This document shows, one piece after another, positions 12,467 to 14,320 of a DNA stretch of 14,320 nucleotides (position 1 is its first letter; each line of letters opens with the position of its first letter). Origin of the DNA: Euryarchaeota archaeon UBA346. Its GTDB lineage: Archaea; Thermoplasmatota; E2; DHVEG-1. Position numbers and translations under genes: made by a program. The notes below the pieces were generated by a model. It was not told the DNA's origin, ran no database searches, and saw only the letters and a list, made by a program, of their open reading frames with translations. Where the stretch lies: positions 1 through 14,320 of the forward strand of contig DAJP01000021.1 of the NCBI GenBank assembly GCA_002496355.1. The letters are read 5' to 3'.

Positions 12467-14236
12467 ATGAAAGATAGAACAAGTATTCATGCAAGTCTCG
12501 CCGTGATTGTGTTATTGTTATCGATATCTCTGATGGTTGTCATAACACCAGCGGAACTGGTAGATACTGATTTGAGTTTATTGAAAGATCAGAGAAATGA
12601 TGCGCCAGGTTTCAGTCTTATTACCCCTCCGGGATGTTTTTCAGATGTTCGGATACATTCCAATAACCCTGTTTTGCCATCGTATCTAATGGATGGAAAT
12701 CAGCACCAGATTCATGCTTCGTTTTTGATGCAGCAATCCTTGATGATGTTTGATGGAAGTGATTGGAGTAATGCAGGTGGAAACCAGGCGAGAAATGGGG
12801 TGTCGGAAACAAAAGGTCCTCTTTCTGCAGATATTCTGTGGTCTGGGGGGCGGACGTCGTTGATTTCCTGGCTTCCTGTCACAGAGGAGGACCGTCTTTT
12901 TGTTGTTCGACAAGCAGGCTGGCCGGGTGCCGCGCATGACTCTCCTGTGGTCGCTATGGATCTGTCCACGGGCGAGGAGCTCTGGAGTATTGAGGTTCCA
13001 TATCATACGAACGATTGGACGACCTGGGTAGGAGGCGTGAAAAACGGTCAGGTGTACGCATCTCGCTCTGGGAATGGGGCCTCGGTGCAGGATAACCTGT
13101 ATGCTCTTGACGCTGAAACAGGTGATACGCTATGGGTCTCTACTGTACTCATTGATGCGGGTCCGTATGATGGTATGGTGTTTACCGATAATGGTGACCC
13201 GGTGATTGCTTCATTTACCGATATCTGGCGTTTCAACAGCCAGGATGGGTCGTTGGTGTGGCATTCAAACCGTATCGGCTCTGTTTCCGGGAGTTGTGGC
13301 GGTGCATTGTTCCAAGGGATGTTGTATGTCGCGGACGCTGCACCTGGTGGTCATATTATTGTTCGATATGATGTGGAAACGGGTCAGCGGCTCTATGAAA
13401 GCCCGGTGATGACCGGGTTCACCTTACAGAATACTCCTTTCGTTGGACCTGATGGCACGATCTATCTTAGCCGCACACAGAATAACCCAGTGACAGATTA
13501 TTTTTATGCGTTCACAGACACAGGAACAAGTATTGTTGAAAAATGGCATCAAGCCTGTGCATGGACAACGTTTTCTGAGTTTGCTACCAGTCTAGATGGG
13601 GCTGTGTATTGTATCCTTCCTGGGCCTCGTATCGGAAAGTTGGATGCTACTACAGGGGATATGTTGGCGCAGAGTGATGTCTTGGAGGCATCAGAATCAT
13701 ATCTCTCACCACATTTTGCTGTCGATGTGACTGGGACTGTGTTTTTCTCAAACGGGGGGTTTGCAGAGGGGAAAGCATCGGTGTTTACCGCAGGTCTCAT
13801 CCCACTTTGGAACGCTTCGATGACCAACATCAATATTGGTGGACCCGCTTTGGGGAACAACGGTGTCCTTTTGCTCTGTGGCACAGGGACGAACATGCGT
13901 GCGTATCAAAGTGCTCAGCCGATGCTCGATATCAATATCACTGATGTGTTCCCACGGGTTTCTGTGTCGATCACGAATAGTGGTGAGGTCGCTGCAACGA
14001 ATCTGAGCTGGCGTATCAATGTTTCCGGTGGAATCCTGGGGCGTATCAATCGGACGAGTTCTGATCAAATCTCTGTTCTGAATAGCATGGAGACTCTGAA
14101 TGTCTCCCTGGCACAGATGATTTTCGGGTTTGGGAAAATCACGATTTTGGTAAGCGCAGTATGTGATGAAGGAATTGTTGCTTCCAAAACAGTGCATGCA
14201 TCGGTGTTTCTGTTCTATGTTAAAAGAAATACCTAA
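12467..14236 (+). CDS. Exported PQQ-like beta-propeller (BamB-like) protein
   Basis: A 589-residue exported protein with a signal segment at about 8-27 and a low-complexity linker to about 95. A PQQ-like/BamB-type beta-propeller follows (about 100-483). It opens with the family's GGNQARNGVSETKGPL (104-119) and has blade motifs VVAMDLSTGEELWS (161-174), LYALDAETGDTLW (211-223), IWRFNSQDGSLVW (253-265), VRYDVETGQRLY (299-310) and IGKLDATTGDML (389-400). The last 100 residues (about 488-587) form a separate beta-sandwich, SITNSGEVAATNLSW through FGFGKITILVSA, resembling CARDB-like domains of archaeal surface proteins. Such propellers usually bind other proteins rather than PQQ; no quinoprotein dehydrogenase residues were found. 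It lacks the tail of the two peptidases. Its purpose beside them (scaffold or binding at the surface) is inference. Confidence 0.88.
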   Translation: MKDRTSIHASLAVIVLLLSISLMVVITPAELVDTDLSLLKDQRNDAPGFSLITPPGCFSDVRIHSNNPVLPSYLMDGNQHQIHASFLMQQSLMMFDGSDWSNAGGNQARNGVSETKGPLSADILWSGGRTSLISWLPVTEEDRLFVVRQAGWPGAAHDSPVVAMDLSTGEELWSIEVPYHTNDWTTWVGGVKNGQVYASRSGNGASVQDNLYALDAETGDTLWVSTVLIDAGPYDGMVFTDNGDPVIASFTDIWRFNSQDGSLVWHSNRIGSVSGSCGGALFQGMLYVADAAPGGHIIVRYDVETGQRLYESPVMTGFTLQNTPFVGPDGTIYLSRTQNNPVTDYFYAFTDTGTSIVEKWHQACAWTTFSEFATSLDGAVYCILPGPRIGKLDATTGDMLAQSDVLEASESYLSPHFAVDVTGTVFFSNGGFAEGKASVFTAGLIPLWNASMTNINIGGPALGNNGVLLLCGTGTNMRAYQSAQPMLDINITDVFPRVSVSITNSGEVAATNLSWRINVSGGILGRINRTSSDQISVLNSMETLNVSLAQMIFGFGKITILVSAVCDEGIVASKTVHASVFLFYVKRNT

Positions 14237-14256
14237 CCTATATTTTATTCTCGATA

Positions 14257-14262
14257 TTTTTT
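14257..14262 (+). terminator. Possible oligo-T terminator
   Basis: Six T's lie 20 bases after the stop of the propeller gene, with no clear hairpin. Oligo-T alone can terminate archaeal transcription, but the run is short. Confidence 0.3.
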
Positions 14263-14320
14263 CCATTGATGGTGTATTGGAGGGTAGCGGAGGAGTCCAT
14301 AGACATAGACATTGTATCGA

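Noticed and set aside
13748..14266. 172-codon open frame on the minus strand
   Set aside because: It lies opposite the well-supported propeller gene, has no Shine-Dalgarno site and its translation has no domain-like pattern; a shadow frame.
14238..14320. Possible 3' end of a convergent minus-strand gene, open from the right edge to a TAG at 14240-14238 (about 27 codons)
   Set aside because: The reading is protein-like (ending TINGKNIENKI) but short, would leave only one base between convergent genes and has no other support. More sequence to the right would decide it.
1..14320. CRISPR arrays, tRNA or rRNA genes, insertion sequences and att sites
   Set aside because: No regularly spaced short direct repeats with unique spacers, no tRNA-like cloverleaf or CCA end, no transposase or integrase frame and no flanking terminal repeats were seen.

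Overview
The window looks archaeal, most likely from the Thermoplasmatota (for example the sediment MBG-D/DHVEG-1 type). Reasons: AT-rich TATA-box promoters 25-35 bp upstream of starts, a mix of Shine-Dalgarno-led and near-leaderless genes, oligo-T terminators, and several large exported proteins built from PKD, fibronectin-III-like, GEVED and PQQ-propeller domains next to a gingipain-like C25 peptidase. The taxonomic placement is inference from domain style; there is no rRNA or marker gene here.

Layout. A possible tail of an upstream gene lies at 1-51. At 161-1564 is an exported multi-domain beta-sandwich protein. At 1631-1888 (minus) a small winged-helix-like protein is transcribed divergently from a nitroreductase at 2010-2552. 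An EamA/DMT transporter (2599-3528) and an ABC ATPase without an adjacent permease (3587-4285) follow. The rest of the window, 4437-14236, is a run of four large exported proteins on the plus strand. First is a GEVED / C39-like cysteine peptidase / three FnIII-like repeats / PKD protein (4437-7841). Second is an Ig-like repeat protein with a duplicated C-terminal domain (7952-10069). Third is a C25 gingipain-like peptidase with PKD (10202-12385). Fourth is a PQQ-like beta-propeller protein (12467-14236). No stretch longer than about 300 bases lacks a gene; the gaps are 50-160 bp and hold promoters and terminators.

How the genes fit together. The four right-hand genes each have their own TATA box and Shine-Dalgarno site, and T-rich terminators, so they are probably separate transcription units for cell-surface or secreted proteins. 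Two are predicted cysteine peptidases of unrelated families, which suggests extracellular protein breakdown. The transporter, the ABC ATPase and the nitroreductase are ordinary cellular genes with no evident functional tie to them.

The most notable signal is that the two unrelated predicted peptidases end in the same module: a PKD domain and then a short tail with the core FPxAFPLLRxxLG-(W/Y) at the very C-terminus. It resembles none of the archaeal sorting signals I know and is a candidate uncharacterised C-terminal targeting or anchoring tag. In both genes the last codons of this tag also form the 5' arm of a hairpin that encloses the stop codon and is followed by T-tracts, so coding and termination appear to overlap.
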